NCBI GenBank assembly: GCA_021820785.1 | Contig: JAKADE010000161.1 | Coordinates: 1 to 6,645 of the forward strand | Source of the DNA: Pseudomonadota bacterium | Lineage (GTDB): Bacteria; Pseudomonadota; Gammaproteobacteria; Steroidobacterales; Steroidobacteraceae | Direction: 5' to 3' | Length of the DNA: 6,645 nt | Part shown: positions 6,350 through 6,645 of the stretch, in pieces | Layout of the letters: each line of letters opens with the position of its first letter | How positions within the stretch are numbered: position 1 is the stretch's first letter | The notes under the pieces: generated by a model | The model's input: the letters and a program-made list of their open reading frames with translations, nothing else | Told to the model about the DNA's origin: nothing | Databases searched by the model: none | Program-made: the position numbers and the translations under genes

Positions 6350-6391
6350 GCGCCAGGCTCAGCACGACAGATCCTGATCGCGTCCTGGCGC
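6350..6391. terminator. Inverted repeat between convergent genes, possible bidirectional terminator
   Basis: GCGCCAGG (6350-6357) and CCTGGCGC (6384-6391) are perfect 8-base inverted copies separated by 26 bases. The repeat starts 3 bases after the PAP2 stop and spans the end of the reverse gene. A hairpin at a convergent junction would suit termination in both directions, but the loop is long and there is no T-run on either side. Confidence 0.3.
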
Positions 6392-6645
6392 CTCCTGCGG
6401 CTGCGCGCCCGAGTCGCGCGCGGGGCTGCCCGAGGCGGCGGACGACTCCGCCCCCTTCTCCCGCCGCTCACGCCAGGCGGTGAGCGCCTCGCGGCGAACG
6501 CGTTCCGCCGGGGAGCCGGCCCCCGGTGTGCCCGCGCCCCGCGCCGCGCGATATTCGAGCCAGTCCCGGACCGCCTGACGCTGTCGCGCCTGTGCACCCT
6601 CGCCCGGCGCCGCGGCGCTCGTCGCGGCCGCGCGAGCCGGCCCGG
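6359..6645 (-). CDS. C-terminal part of an unrecognised reverse-strand protein
   Basis: An open reverse-strand frame enters from the right edge and stops at TGA (plus-strand 6359-6361), giving the last 94 residues of a longer protein whose start lies outside. Third codon positions are roughly 85% G or C and no stop interrupts the frame, as expected of a real gene here. The product is hydrophilic: an Ala-rich stretch, then two helix-like blocks with Trp, Arg and Glu (AVRDWLEYRAARG, then SPAERVRREALTAWRERREK), then a Ser/Pro/Gln/Asp-rich, probably disordered tail ending in DLSC. I see no membrane segment or known catalytic motif and do not recognise the family. It converges on the PAP2 gene with 11 bases between stops. 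The other reverse frame here is far more Arg-rich and runs into the PAP2 gene, so it looks like a shadow. Confidence 0.5.
   Translation of the reverse strand, partial: GPARAAATSAAAPGEGAQARQRQAVRDWLEYRAARGAGTPGAGSPAERVRREALTAWRERREKGAESSAASGSPARDSGAQPQEAPGRDQDLSC

Overview
The window is compact, very GC-rich bacterial chromosome-type DNA with strong G/C preference at third codon positions. Domain content (a REC-EAL cyclic-di-GMP phosphodiesterase, a BlaI/M56 pair, an ArsB/SLC13-type permease, a periplasmic PAP2 phosphatase) and codon use suggest a high-GC proteobacterium, most likely a gammaproteobacterium; no rRNA or other marker gene fixes the lineage. I see no tRNA or rRNA gene, CRISPR array, insertion sequence or phage gene, and no gene-free stretch over about 100 bases.

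Layout. A forward REC-EAL response regulator (43-1266) is followed, 82 bases later, by a forward major facilitator transporter (1349-2593). The transporter converges on a reverse two-gene operon: an M56 (BlaR1-type) membrane metallopeptidase (2667-3563) whose start overlaps the end of an upstream BlaI/MecI-family repressor gene (3553-3948). Divergent from the repressor gene, across about 100 bases carrying two candidate palindromic operators and two opposed candidate promoters, lies a polytopic ArsB/SLC13-type permease (4049-5350). Then come a forward PAP2-family phosphatase with a signal peptide (5454-6347) and, converging on it with 11 bases between stop codons, the C-terminal end of an unrecognised reverse gene that runs off the window (6359-6645).

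How the parts may work together. The most coherent unit is repressor + M56 protease + divergent permease. In characterised BlaI/BlaR1 and MecI/MecR1 systems the membrane protease ends repression after sensing a signal outside the cell. Here the protease stops just after its fourth membrane segment and has no penicillin-binding sensor domain, so any input must be different. The permease is the natural candidate target, but this rests on gene arrangement and operator-like palindromes only. The REC-EAL protein probably lowers cyclic-di-GMP in response to a partner kinase, which is not visible here. The PAP2 enzyme probably acts on a lipid phosphate or pyrophosphate at the periplasmic face.

No wholly new system stands out. 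The best leads are the sensorless BlaI/M56 module with its divergent permease, and two start codons (repressor and PAP2) lying at the predicted transcription start, suggesting leaderless mRNAs.
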